From the NCBI GenBank assembly GCA_019022495.1, contig JAFEKR010000005.1:1426001-1490000 (forward strand): a DNA stretch of 64,000 nucleotides. The letters are read 5' to 3'. Below are positions 34,399-44,908 of this stretch, in pieces; position 1 is the first letter of the stretch, and every line of letters starts with the position of its first letter. Source of the stretch: Epichloe hybrida. Its lineage: Eukaryota; Ascomycota; Sordariomycetes; Hypocreales; Clavicipitaceae. The notes beneath the pieces were generated by a model. It was given only the letters and a program-made list of their open reading frames with translations, did no database searches and was not told the DNA's origin. The translations under genes and the position numbers were made by a program.

Positions 34399-36621
34399 AT
34401 TGAATACAATTTATCCAAAAGCACTGCTGGAGTCGGCTGATGAATGTGTCGTCGGGAGATTCAAGCGGATACTTCCGCCGGAGAAATACGTGGCGTCGCA
34501 AAATCGGCAAAGTTCGGATTCAAGGGCCACACGGCTCTTCTCGCTTCAGAAGCCCCAAGCGCGTAGGAAAAGACGGTGTCTATCCGGTATGACGGTGATG
34601 ATGTGTACCTGGGGTTCCGGCGTGGAAGCTATGGAAGAAGGAGATCTCACATGAAAGCTGGCGGCGAGGCGAACTTTGGTGGATTTTGGATTTGGACCCG
34701 GTTGGGGGGGGACCAACCTCGTAGCCGATTTGGGTGGAGCGTCACAGTCACATTCTGGACAGCCACGACAAGCCAAGACAGCAGGAGGGGCCAGGGCGCC
34801 AGGGATCCTGGCCTTGGTGGTGGAGGCCCTGGAGGGTGACCACTGACCATGACTGGCCACTGACTGACCACCACTGACTGACCACCACTGACTGACCACC
34901 GCTGACTGACCACTGACTGACCTCTGACTGACAAGTGGGGGCACCAGGAGGGGAAATCACCGCGTCGGTCGACTTTTTCCGCACGTGCGAGGTCAGACGG
35001 GCCTCGTTGCAGGCCTCGTTGATGCATCCTTCTGCCAGAATCGCCGAATGCGAGGCAATACTCCGTGGTGTGGAGGCCTACGAACAATACGGAGTATTTC
35101 ATCGCCTTCTCCTTTGATGGCCTCTGTCTGGCCACTCACGGGTTACTCGGCTGCATTGATCGGCTTGTCCGTTTGGGCAACTCACAACTCGCCTGGCTTC
35201 ATCAATCAAATTCGGAGGGTACGTACCAGGCAATCAGCGTCGCGTCAGCAGTCTACCAAGGATTATGGTCGCACAACCTTGCCGAAACTGCTCCTTCCTT
35301 CTTCCTTGGGCCATTGGCGGGAAGGAGCCACCAGAACCACTTAGTCTAGGCGATCTAGTTGATCTAGTCGATCTACTAGCTGATCGCCCAGCGTTTTGTT
35401 TGTCTGCGCGATCATGGGCAATGAGTCTGGCAGGCAGCAGCGAAATATCTTCGGGCGCGCCATGTGTCAATGATACCCGGGATGAGACCAGGCAGGACTC
35501 CATTGTAATACTTCTGCCTGTTACCCATGTTTATGTATTGGCATGGTGCATGCACGCCATCCTCGCTCCGGCACCTGGGAAGTGATGGAGCTGAGAGAGG
35601 ATTACTCCGTATGTAGTCCGTAATCCGTGCTCATCTTATTTCCTACGGTCGTCGCAGAATACGGATTAGACTTTCTCAGCAGCTGTCTTGGTCCTGCAAC
35701 ACACCCCGGTCAACAAGCAGTCCGCGACCAGGTGTCTGGTTGGGCGCATTTCGTCTCACCAAGTTCTCTTGAGCATAGATGCCGATTTCTTTTGCAAGGC
35801 CGGTACCGAGTAATTCGAACGAAGCTCTATCACGGTGTGTCCTAAGTTGCTTATACATGGCAGCTTGGAGTGTCATGTACAACAGAGGCTACAGTAGTGG
35901 TTGATGCAAGTTGCATGCAAGCGAAGAGTAATCCGTAGTACCGGTCGAATACAGGACCTTGCAAGGCAGATTCTGAATAGCTTGATAAATACCTAGGTGG
36001 GCAAGCTGTTTCGTTTCAGCCAACTTTTTCTGAATTGCATGCAGTGTTTATCGTAAATTTGTTATAGAACATCAACCTTCTATAGCCACAGTGCAGAATG
36101 CAACCTTTTTTGAACTCACTGCCATAGAATGCTACTGATCTATCCAGTAGCTTGAGTCTCGAAGTCAGCTATAACAAACCTTTCTGACTGTTGTCCTTAT
36201 CTCCTAATGACTCACGGCATATATCGGAGCTTGAAACCGCGCCGCGATACGTTACAAACAAACATTTCTGTGAATACTGACGACGAATAAAGTTACGCTT
36301 ATTATGCAAAGTTTTGCAAGCTCAATAGCCAGCGGCAACACGCCATTCAGTCGATGTGCATAGAGCCCCCGCATTATACCATTTTAAGACTAGTCTTTAC
36401 AACAAACTTGGGTAATAATGTTGGGGCTCCGCGCTCGGTGCTCCACCACAAATGCGGTGTCGGATGAGTCAACTGCAGGTAAAAAACTTTAAAGCGGGAC
36501 GGAAAGCTTGTGTCTAAGTTCTCTTGATCAATCAATTAATCTCGGCCTCGACCTGACCTCCACGCCTTCGAAACTGAATCCCAATTACAAAATCACAATC
36601 ATCACAACCAGAATCGTGACA
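34399..36621. other. Divergent intergenic region between regulator and argininosuccinate synthase
   Basis: 2.2 kb with no gene I can support. It contains the tandem repeat at 34859-34932 and several ATTACTCCGTA / TACGGAGTA-like words (for example near 35055, 35090, 35600). The region should carry the promoters of both flanking genes. About 35,880-36,600 becomes more AT-rich than the rest of the island. Confidence 0.55.
34859..34932 (+). repeat. CTGACTGACC tandem repeat, 14/11-bp units
   Basis: Three perfect 14-bp units ACTGACTGACCACC (34859, 34873, 34887), then three 10-11-bp versions of the same core to 34932. It lies about 460 bp upstream of the two-cluster regulator. Confidence 0.85.
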
Positions 36622-39519
36622 ATGGCCGGCAATAAAGGCAAGGTTTGCTTGGCGTGAGTCTGACCCCCTCCCCGCGACAAATTGAATGCCAATAAGCTGT
36701 CTCCCGCGTCTTGGAGGTCGTGTAATTGAGCTGACAAAAGGCTACCAGCTATTCCGGCGGGCTCGACACGAGCACGATCCTGGCTTGGTTGCTGGAGCAG
36801 CAATACGAAGTTGTGTCAGTAGTTACATGTTCGATTCCAAGCTCACCCAGACTTTTCAAGCTGACTGCTTGAAGCTGCTATTTGGCCAATGTCGGCCAGG
36901 AAGAAGACTGGGCTGCCGTTGAGAAAAAAGGTGAATAAGTTCTCTCACCAAGTCAGAATTTCGCGCGCCCATTGAGGACACAAGTGCTGATGTTCTGCGC
37001 GCAGCTCTCCAGATTGGGGCCGCCAAAAGTACGACCCATGAACGTCCAAGATTTGCTTGCTGGGACGATGACTAAACGACAACTGGCAGTGATCATTGAT
37101 GACCTTCGCAAGGTTTTCGTCGAGTACGTCGCATGACTTTTCTTTCTGATCATGACACTGACACCCGTTCTAGCGAATTGTGCTGGAAGGCCGTGCAATG
37201 CGTTCGTTAAACCCGCTCGATCCAGTTAATTTTCTGCGACTTACACGACCTTTCTAGAATGCCATCTACGAAGACCAGTATCTCCTAGGTCAGTTTGCTA
37301 GGTTGCGGAACAGGTGTTTGAAAGAGAGGCCAACGTCAGGTTTTAGGTACTAGCTTGGCCCGTCCTGTCATCGCACGTGGAATGATGAAGGCTGCCGAGA
37401 GAGAAGGGTTCGTTCGTCCACACCTGCTACGAGTCGCTTTGGACCGACAAATGCTAACACTCATGGAACGTCTTCAGATGCGACTTCGTCTCGCATGGTT
37501 GCGTGAGTGATGAATGACCGAAAATATTCAACCTGACCAAGTTGATTTGACTGACTGTTGTTACAGACTGGAAAGGGGTAAGTTTTGTACTCGACCATCT
37601 CGGACAATGCAACTGACAACGAACTCAGCAATGATCAAGTGCGCTTTGAGGTGCGTTATTTTCTTTCATGGTATGACGCTTTGGCAATTTTCAAACTCTG
37701 CGAGGATGCGCCGCCGAGTTCCGTTGCCCTTCATAAAGCGATGGCCTCTGTTCAGCGATCGAGTTCGAAACAGATAAATATTTTGCCTAGTGTGGTTGGA
37801 GCCCGGGTCACTTGGCAGCTGGCTGGGAACTCGCAAATCGCAAATGAACCAATTTCAAGACGCCCACACAGTTGAAGCTACTTGTTGAGAAGAAACTGAC
37901 TTCAGCAGTTGGCCTATTTGACCATCAACCCCGCCATCAAGGTCATCGCCCCATGGTACGACTGCAAACCTGCTCCGAAAACGAACATATCAAACAAATG
38001 CTAACTAACGACTTTCTCCAAGGCGTGACCCTCTCTTCTACCAGCGTTTCCAAGTAAGTTTTGCCTACTTGCAATCTCTGACTTGATGCTGATTTTCTTT
38101 TCAGGGACGTAATGACCTTCTTGACTATGCGGCTGAGAAGGGTATCCCCGTGACTTCGACCAAGGCTAAGCCGGTTTGTCTGCACTAGCATCATGAGGAG
38201 GGGAAGAATTACTGATGGTAGAAATAGTACTCCATGGACGATAATCTGGCGCATTGCTCGTACGAGGTGGGTCGCCCGAGTTCCTTTCTCCATACATTCA
38301 GCTGACGAGTCCAGGCCGGCATGCTCGAAGACCCCAACGTGACCCCTCCAGAAGACATGTGGTAAGTCAAGACATGGTTTTGCAAGAGGAAATCTCGACT
38401 TGCTGATTTGGATGCACAGGACGCGCACTGTCAGCCCTCTCAAGGCCCCCGATACTCCTCTCGACATCGCCGTTCACTTTGACAAGGGCCTTCCTATCAA
38501 GGTTGTTACTCCGCAGAAGACTGTCACTGAATCACTCGAGCTGTTCAACCTGCTCAATGCTCTTGGCAAGGAGCACGGCATTGGTCGTGTAGTAAGTCTC
38601 ATCTTATACCTTGAACACCCTGAAGCCTCTCTCTAACAAGCAAAAAAAATAGGACATCGTCGAGAACAGGTAAATAGAGATATTCTCAGGAACCGAAAAA
38701 AAAAGCCCAAAAAGGCCAAAACACGCTAATCTTGCACCACTCCAAGGTTCATTGGTCTCAAGAGTCGAGGCTGTTGTTCGTAACCCCCACCGCAACAGGA
38801 TTTCCTCTTCCGTTCCGCATACTAACAAGCGCACAGATGACAGCCCAGCCATGACCATCCTCCGCCTGGCTCACATCTCCATCGAAGGCCTGTAAGTGCA
38901 AGTTTCTGTTCACACGAGTAAGAGTTGTACTGAGTTTGTGTAGCGTTCTGGACGGTCGCGTCCGCTCTCTGCGCGACAACCTGAGCAAGCAATGGTCCGA
39001 ACTGCTCTACAACGGGCTCTACTTCAGCCCCGAGCGCGCGTTTCTGCAGCGTAAGCCACCTTTTCTCTCACTCGGCAAAATGGAACCGAGGCTAACTTGA
39101 CCACAGCCAGTCTCGACTTTTCTCAGCAGCGGGTAAAGGCCCTTTGTACCAACGATGGTGTGTTGCACGATCTGACCGAGGCTTAACAGGTCAACGGCGA
39201 GGTTCGCCTCCGACTCTACAAGGGCAACGCCTACGTCCTGGGCCGCACTTCCCAGGAGAAGCTCTACTCCGAGGAAGATGCGTCGATGGACTCTCTCACC
39301 ACCTTTGACCCCTCCGAGACGGTAAGTCATGTGTGTTGAAAAAAAAACATGGTCGGTGTGAACAAAATACTAACATGGTGCGCAGTCTGGCTTCATCACC
39401 ATCAACGCTATCCGCCTCAAGAAGGTATTTCGCCCTACTATTGCATTGGCGGAAACAGGACTCGCTAACTTTCTGAATAGTATGGTCTGCAATTGGCCGA
39501 GGCCGGCATCGAGCTTTAG
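36622..39519 (+). CDS. Argininosuccinate synthase, 25 exons
   Basis: Cytosolic ATP-dependent ligase joining citrulline and aspartate to argininosuccinate in arginine synthesis. Exons: 36622-36653, 36749-36814, 36875-36930, 37005-37028, 37090-37123, 37174-37201, 37258-37288, 37347-37407, 37478-37502, 37567-37577, 37629-37650, 37909-37955, 38023-38053, 38105-38173, 38228-38266, 38315-38361, 38420-38591, 38653-38669, 38747-38775, 38837-38891, 38944-39050, 39107-39132, 39190-39321, 39386-39424, 39481-39519. Sum 1239 nt, 412 residues, normal length. Motifs: ATP-binding AYSGGLDTS at 11-19, LANVGQEED, QCNAIYE, LLGTSLARPVIA, VSHGCTGKGNDQVRFE (ends at 130), KVIAPWRDP, AEKGIPVTSTKAKPYSMDDN, ENRFIGLKSRGCY, YNGLYFSPER. 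All introns start GT and end AG; most are 48-95 nt, one is 258 nt. Exon 10 is only 11 nt. The intron number is far above that of any neighbour. The protein differs enough from standard fungal ARG1 to be a second or foreign copy. Confidence 0.93.
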
Positions 39520-39799
39520 ATGGCTGGGTCGTAGCTTTCCTAGGTGTATTTCTTGTATTTATTTGTTCTTTGGAAAAAAAAAAAAAAAAGGTACAAGGAC
39601 AAAAAGGGACTAAAATAAAGGGTCGGACACAATCGGGATCATGTGGATCTTTGTGACGTGTCATGTTTACAATTGCCCCCAACGCCGGCGTGAGTCTTGA
39701 TATATGTGAAGATGCCATGTGGGCGATGGATGAGATGAACCCGGGTTCCACTCTTTGAATCATGAAGAAAGGAAAGGAAGAAAAAAAAAGTCGTCAACT

Positions 39800-40858
39800 T
39801 TATTCGTGAAGCGCAATGCGAATTTCCCTAGCCGTCTTGTCAATGAACTCACGGGCCTGCCAGAGATGCTTGTCCATGTGCATAAAGGGGTGCGGCACAC
39901 CGGGGAACCGTCTCAGGGTGACCTCGACGCCATTCTCGACCAGCAGGTTGGCGTAGCGCTCGCCCTCGTCGCGGAGAGGATCAGCACCGGCCGTGTAGAT
40001 GACCGTCTTGGGCAGGTTTCTGAAGTCGGGGGCGCCGAGGAGGTTGGCGAACCACGCGACCTTTTCGCGGGCGGCCTCGTGCGCGGCCGGGTCGGCGGGG
40101 AGCGAGGACCACTTGAGGCTGTCGAACCACGCCAGGCGGCGCCAGTTGAGGGTGGGCGCCCACTCGTTCTCGCGCATCGAGGGGAAGGGCGACTCGGACG
40201 GCGACGCGTAGCGCGAGAGGTCGTCGACGACGGGGGTTCCGGCGGCCACGAGCCGGAGGGGGATCGGCGCCGGCTCGTTGTCCCGCGCGAGGTGGGCGAG
40301 GGCCAGGGCGATGCACGCGCCTGCCGAGACGCCGCCGACGGAGATGCGGTCCGGCATGATGTTGAACATCTGGGCGCCGCGGGCGTGGACGTGGCGCAGG
40401 GCCGCGAGGCCGTCGGTGATGCCGGCGGGGAAGGCGTGCTCGGGCACCAGCCGGTAGGCGACGTCGATGACGACCACGTTGGCCTTTTGGCAGATGTGTC
40501 TGCACAGGTGGGATTCCGTGTCGAGGTCTCCCAGGCCCCAGCCTCCGCCGTGGAAGTCCATGTGCACCGGCCAGGGACCCTCGGAGTCGGGCTCGTACAC
40601 TCTCACGTCGAGCCTGGCGTCGGTGCCGTCATCGAGGGGGATCTGCTCGTCGTATATGCGGCCGACGTCGGGCGCCGGGCCGGTGCCGTAGCTGTACAGG
40701 ACCGAGTACTTGGATCGGAGGAGGGCCAGGTCGATTGGTTCCGAGGGCGTGTTGGCCACGTTGTCGTTGTAGAGCTTCTCGAAGACGGGGTCGAGCTTGC
40801 CGGCCATGGAGGGGTGGATGGGCTGCAGGGCCTCGTGCCTGTCCGCGGAGCTCGCCAT
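39800..40858 (-). CDS. Alpha/beta hydrolase, HSL-type esterase
   Basis: Carboxylesterase-like serine hydrolase of the hormone-sensitive-lipase group. Single exon, 352 residues, very GC-rich in the centre. Oxyanion-hole motif HGGG at 103-106; nucleophile Ser178 in GGVSAGA; Asp293 in GADPLRDEG; His323 in VPHPFMHMD; the full triad is present. No signal peptide at the chosen start, so probably intracellular. The frame is open upstream to 41074, but the Met at 40858 (MASSADRH) gives a usual N-terminus and the extension has no family character. Convergent with argininosuccinate synthase (280 bp between stops). It may cleave aryl or acyl esters; no direct link to the aromatic cluster can be shown. 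Confidence 0.88.
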   Translation of the reverse strand: MASSADRHEALQPIHPSMAGKLDPVFEKLYNDNVANTPSEPIDLALLRSKYSVLYSYGTGPAPDVGRIYDEQIPLDDGTDARLDVRVYEPDSEGPWPVHMDFHGGGWGLGDLDTESHLCRHICQKANVVVIDVAYRLVPEHAFPAGITDGLAALRHVHARGAQMFNIMPDRISVGGVSAGACIALALAHLARDNEPAPIPLRLVAAGTPVVDDLSRYASPSESPFPSMRENEWAPTLNWRRLAWFDSLKWSSLPADPAAHEAAREKVAWFANLLGAPDFRNLPKTVIYTAGADPLRDEGERYANLLVENGVEVTLRRFPGVPHPFMHMDKHLWQAREFIDKTAREIRIALHE

Positions 40859-41596
40859 GTTTCTCTGCCGGGGCCGGGATTGTAGGTTTCGTGTCTTTGG
40901 ACGGGTGGGTTTTTGACGGTGCAGAGGGTTGTACATATATGTAGATAGATGTATGTGGTCGGGAGCTGTGGCGGGGGTGGCCTTGGATGCTTGATATGAA
41001 CATCCCGCCATGGGCCAGCCGGCCCGGCCCGTCTGGAATAAGCTACACCAGGCGATTGGCGTTGGAATGCTCAACTGTTGTTTTTATTCTTATTTTTGTA
41101 TTCATCTTTATTCTTTTTTCCATGTTTCCAGATTCGCAAGCACACAAGCACACATGTCGCACTCGTTTGTGCAAATTATTCTAAATCGTTTTCCAACTTC
41201 ATTTCGTGACATCCAACGCTCAACGCTCCATCGAGTTATACTGTGTACATTTCAAATCGCCGTGTCATGCGAGGCATACTGATGACTTTGATTTTGGCCA
41301 CAGTTGGTGCAGAGGGCAACTAAAAGTCTAAAAAGTTTAAAAGACCACGCATAGTAAACGTGTCAAACTTTGCTCCATAGAGATCATCGTGTGCGTGTGC
41401 ATATATTTGAGTAAAACTGGAAATGCGGCACGTCTCCATCCATGTCCACTTCTCTTGACATGATGGGGAACAAAGGGGCTAGAGATAGCAAGCGATGACC
41501 CTTTATGCTGAAACATTGTGATGGCCGTACTTTGTACCAGGCAGATATTGTTTTTATATTTTACAGCGCTTTTGGTACATTTGGCGTGGCATCATT
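40859..41596. other. Intergenic, hydrolase promoter side
   Basis: 738 bp upstream of the hydrolase and downstream of the membrane-protein gene, both minus strand. No gene or repeat recognised. Confidence 0.6.
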
Positions 41597-44109
41597 TCAT
41601 TTATTCATATTCGCGGGGTCAGCTTCAGAGACTTCACTTCTCTGAATGTGATGAATTCTCTGGCCAGGTGCTGCTTGATGGCAAGACGTCTCATCTGGTT
41701 CTTCTGTAAAAGTGCTCGGTGTAAAGGTTTTGGTCGTGGCCGTGGCGAGGGCATGAACAGATGATGAAGAGCTCGAGCCCGGTGCATGTCCATGCGCTGA
41801 CGGCGAAGGTTTCTGATCAGACCGTAGGTTGGCAGCAACCGGCACTTCGAGCGTGTCGCGACGCTGCCTCTGTCGTTGTCGTCCGCGATTTGGTTCCACA
41901 CCGGCTGGTGGAGAGTTCCCAGCAACAACTTCTTCTGATGCTGACTGAGCGGGCATGGTACTCGCGCGCGGTCGAGGCGATGAAGGTACAGGAGATGGAG
42001 ATCGCGATCCGGCCTGCCAAGGCCTTGGCGATAGGCCTCTTGATGGCCCCAGGTTGTCAAGGGCATGGCCAGACGGTCTATGCTCGTTGAAGCTGCTCGC
42101 CCTTGACCGCGAGGCGAGAACCACGGGCGTGCCATCTTCCCCAAGCCGTTTGCTATAGATTTCTTTGACGTGAGCTAGATTGACGTTTCTCTCCTTTTCC
42201 CCTGGGATTTCCGGGAAGTCCAAGGCCGCTCCATCGCGAAATTTGGAGAGGTCAAATGAATCGTGCGTGGCTGAACCTAACGCGCCCCCGATAGCAACCA
42301 ATGTAGCGGCTACTTTGAGTCGACTCCCACCTTCGCTGTGCGAGACCTCATGCTTCGAAATCGATGTCGTTGACTGTTTGGACGTGTATCGTCTGAGTCT
42401 ATTGCTAACATCCCGAGAAGAGCTTGGTCGGACCTCCTCCTCGTGAGAGTCAAATTCGCGGACCAAGCTAGACGGCCTGTTGGACAGCGAGTGAAGCATT
42501 TCGTCTTGGTGATCCCCTTGATGAGACGTGGTATCAGCTATCTCTCGGTCTTTGCTTCGAGATACTCGGCTACTCGGTGCCCGGCTAGACTGTCTTCTCC
42601 CCGGCGACTCGAGCCCATGATGATGCTCGCATGTGCAGGCCTGTCCACTGTCAGCTGCACTGTTGCCGCCGCGCATGGCGGCCTCGATGTCTGCTGCCAG
42701 TAGCAAGTACAGCGAGCCCGCAGTGGCGATCCCTGTGCCGACAATCGGACCCCATTGGCCTGTTTGTTTGTTTGTTAACATGGCTAGAGTCCTTCCGAAA
42801 ATGACAAAGATGACAAGAATGACAAGAATGAGGCGACTGGATCGTGATTCATTTGGTCAAACAAGCACGTACCAATACTTGCCATGGGCTCGGTTTGAAA
42901 CCTCATCTGGTCCGAGAAGAAATTGACCTCGCCAACGATGAGCACAGCGAGCCCAGCACTGGCGAAGATGGGCACTATGGCAACACTTATGAAGAACCTG
43001 ACAGTCTCGTTTACCACGTACATCCTCTCGACGGTGGTCCCGTTTGCACCCTCGATGGGTTCGTGGCATATATCGTCGTTGATGCCGAATCGAGATTTCC
43101 AGTTGATTTCCAAAATCTTGTCCATCATGGATGCCAGCCAGAGAACAGAATGGACGCAACAGGCGGCACAGAGAAGTGTCCCCGTGCCAAGTGTGAGTTT
43201 GTCTGGTGCTGGTATCACGTATTTGTTGTTGGCCGCACCACCGCGCATGGGAGATTGGGGACCAGTATCGGCTGTACATATCATGTTGCAGGCCGGCTGT
43301 GCGTCATAAGGAAATTTCTTTGCATCTGACGACAACGGAGCTCCTTGACCATCCATAGTGCACAGAACAGGCTGCACCCTGTAGAACTCGACAGTTAGGC
43401 TGAGCAGTCCTATCGATGGGGCAATTAGTCGTCACGTTGGGAACCTGATGAGAGCACGTCGATACGAAGGATATTTGGCAAGCTCACCAGCGAGAATGAG
43501 ACCAGCCCATAAGAAGATGGCGTTGCGGCCTGGGTCATAGAAATACGTCCTGGACAATCTGACCGTGACGGGGGCAGCTAGTATGCCAATTGCACACAGT
43601 TGGAAAGCACCGTAGATGTCCAAATCAACCGCTCCTATTCAAAGACTCTCGAGGTCAGCGAGCCCACATGTCAGGAAACCACTTTTGTAGAAGAGAGCAT
43701 TCTTTTGACTTGCCTTCCCGATGGAACGCGGCAAGACATATGGCATGGAATGACGCCACTGATGGAAGCAGCAAGGCGGCTGCAAGGCAGGCGTTTTTTA
43801 TCCATTCTGCCTTGCGAGCCAACACGCAAGCTGCTATAAGAACATAGTATCTGCACCGAGGTGAGCATTTCTGGAATGCACGTCTAGAATGGCGGCTTCT
43901 GCGACAAGACGGAGACGATTTGCGTGGGGGAGAACATACAATATTCGAGTACCTGGTCCATATTGTCCAGACACAGGCCAGGCACAAATGACCTCGAGCC
44001 CGCGAGCAGTTGCATCCGTGGCATCCCGCGCATAGACGCCGTCGGCAACGCCAGTGATGACTTGGTCAACCGCTGTGCTCAATATTTGGGCTGGAGACAA
44101 AGCGGGCAT
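41597..44109 (-). CDS. Polytopic membrane protein of unknown function, conserved in filamentous fungi
   Basis: I recognise the type as a fungal family without a known role. Five exons on the minus strand: 44109-43940, 43850-43714, 43634-43488, 43409-42873, 42759-41597; 717 residues. Intron 2 (43713-43635) has a GC donor, GCAAGT, the usual form of GC-AG introns; with it FHREGAVDLDIYGAF is continuous. About seven membrane segments lie in the first 370 residues (for example YYVLIAACVLA, AIGILAAPVTVRL, AIFLWAGLILAGLLSLTV, FFISVAIVPIFASAGLAVL, VGTGIATAGSLYLLLA), with a cysteine-containing loop and GGAANNKYVIPAPD between the fourth and fifth. The C-terminal half is a long Ser/Arg/Pro-rich tail, probably cytosolic and phosphorylated, with one short hydrophobic stretch (VAATLVAIGGALGSA). 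No transporter or receptor motif seen. Confidence 0.85.
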
Positions 44110-44883
44110 GACCTTTCCGCCTCCATTGCCAGCCGGGGGAGGCTGGCTGTTCAATTGTAGAACAAAAAAAAAAAGGGCGGAATGCGGCAAGCACGAAGCA
44201 AAGGAAAAGGCGAAGAGAAAGAAAAGATGTTTGCCAGTTTGCTACACTTGGACTGGATGCGATGATAAAGGGTGACAGTTCAGGCACGCTCCGTGCTGGG
44301 ACGAACAACTCTTTGACAAAGGAAGATTGGTGTTGAACCGATTCTCTCCCATTCTTCCCGCCTCGCCTCGCCTCGCCCAATAATGAGGCTGACTGACTGG
44401 TTACTCACCATGTACATAGCTTTGCAGATGATGCAGCAGCTGCGGCAGCTGCAGCAGCCAGGCACGAGACCTCCGGAGGCTGACAGGAATAAAGCGTGTG
44501 GCTTGCTGATGTGTTCTGCATATTTCCGCAGGTGACCAATGAAAGCGGCTGAGCGGCTGAGCGGCTGGGGGAGTGGAGAGACAACGCGAAGTACGGATTA
44601 GTCCGTAGAGTATTATGTCGGAAGTTCGCACTTGTCTCGTGTGTGTGCTTCTGCTGTATTACTCGGTACGTACGGATTATTATTCCATGCTGGCTTTGCT
44701 TGACGGGCCAGGCAGCATGATAAATGCGGCTGAATGATAATACCCTTGCTGCGGCTGCTGGGGCGGTTGTCGGGGCTGCACGGCCCACGCAAATGTGTTC
44801 CAATCAGTGCCTGGCTCGTGCGCCTCACGCCTCGAACCCACTGTGAGTTTTCTGCCCTTTCCAATCTATACTAGTCCGTATTA
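44110..44883. other. Intergenic, right edge of gene island
   Basis: 774 bp upstream of the membrane-protein gene up to the first transposon end. An A run lies at 44164-44174. No gene recognised. The last unique bases (CTAGTCCGTAT) adjoin the TA target of the outermost element. Confidence 0.6.
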
Positions 44884-44908
44884 AGATAGCCTAGCAGGGT
44901 GTGGGCGG

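Noticed and set aside
40859..41074. Longer N-terminus of the hydrolase from 41074
   Set aside because: The extra 72 residues are Pro/Thr-rich with no family likeness; the Met at 40858 gives the usual start.
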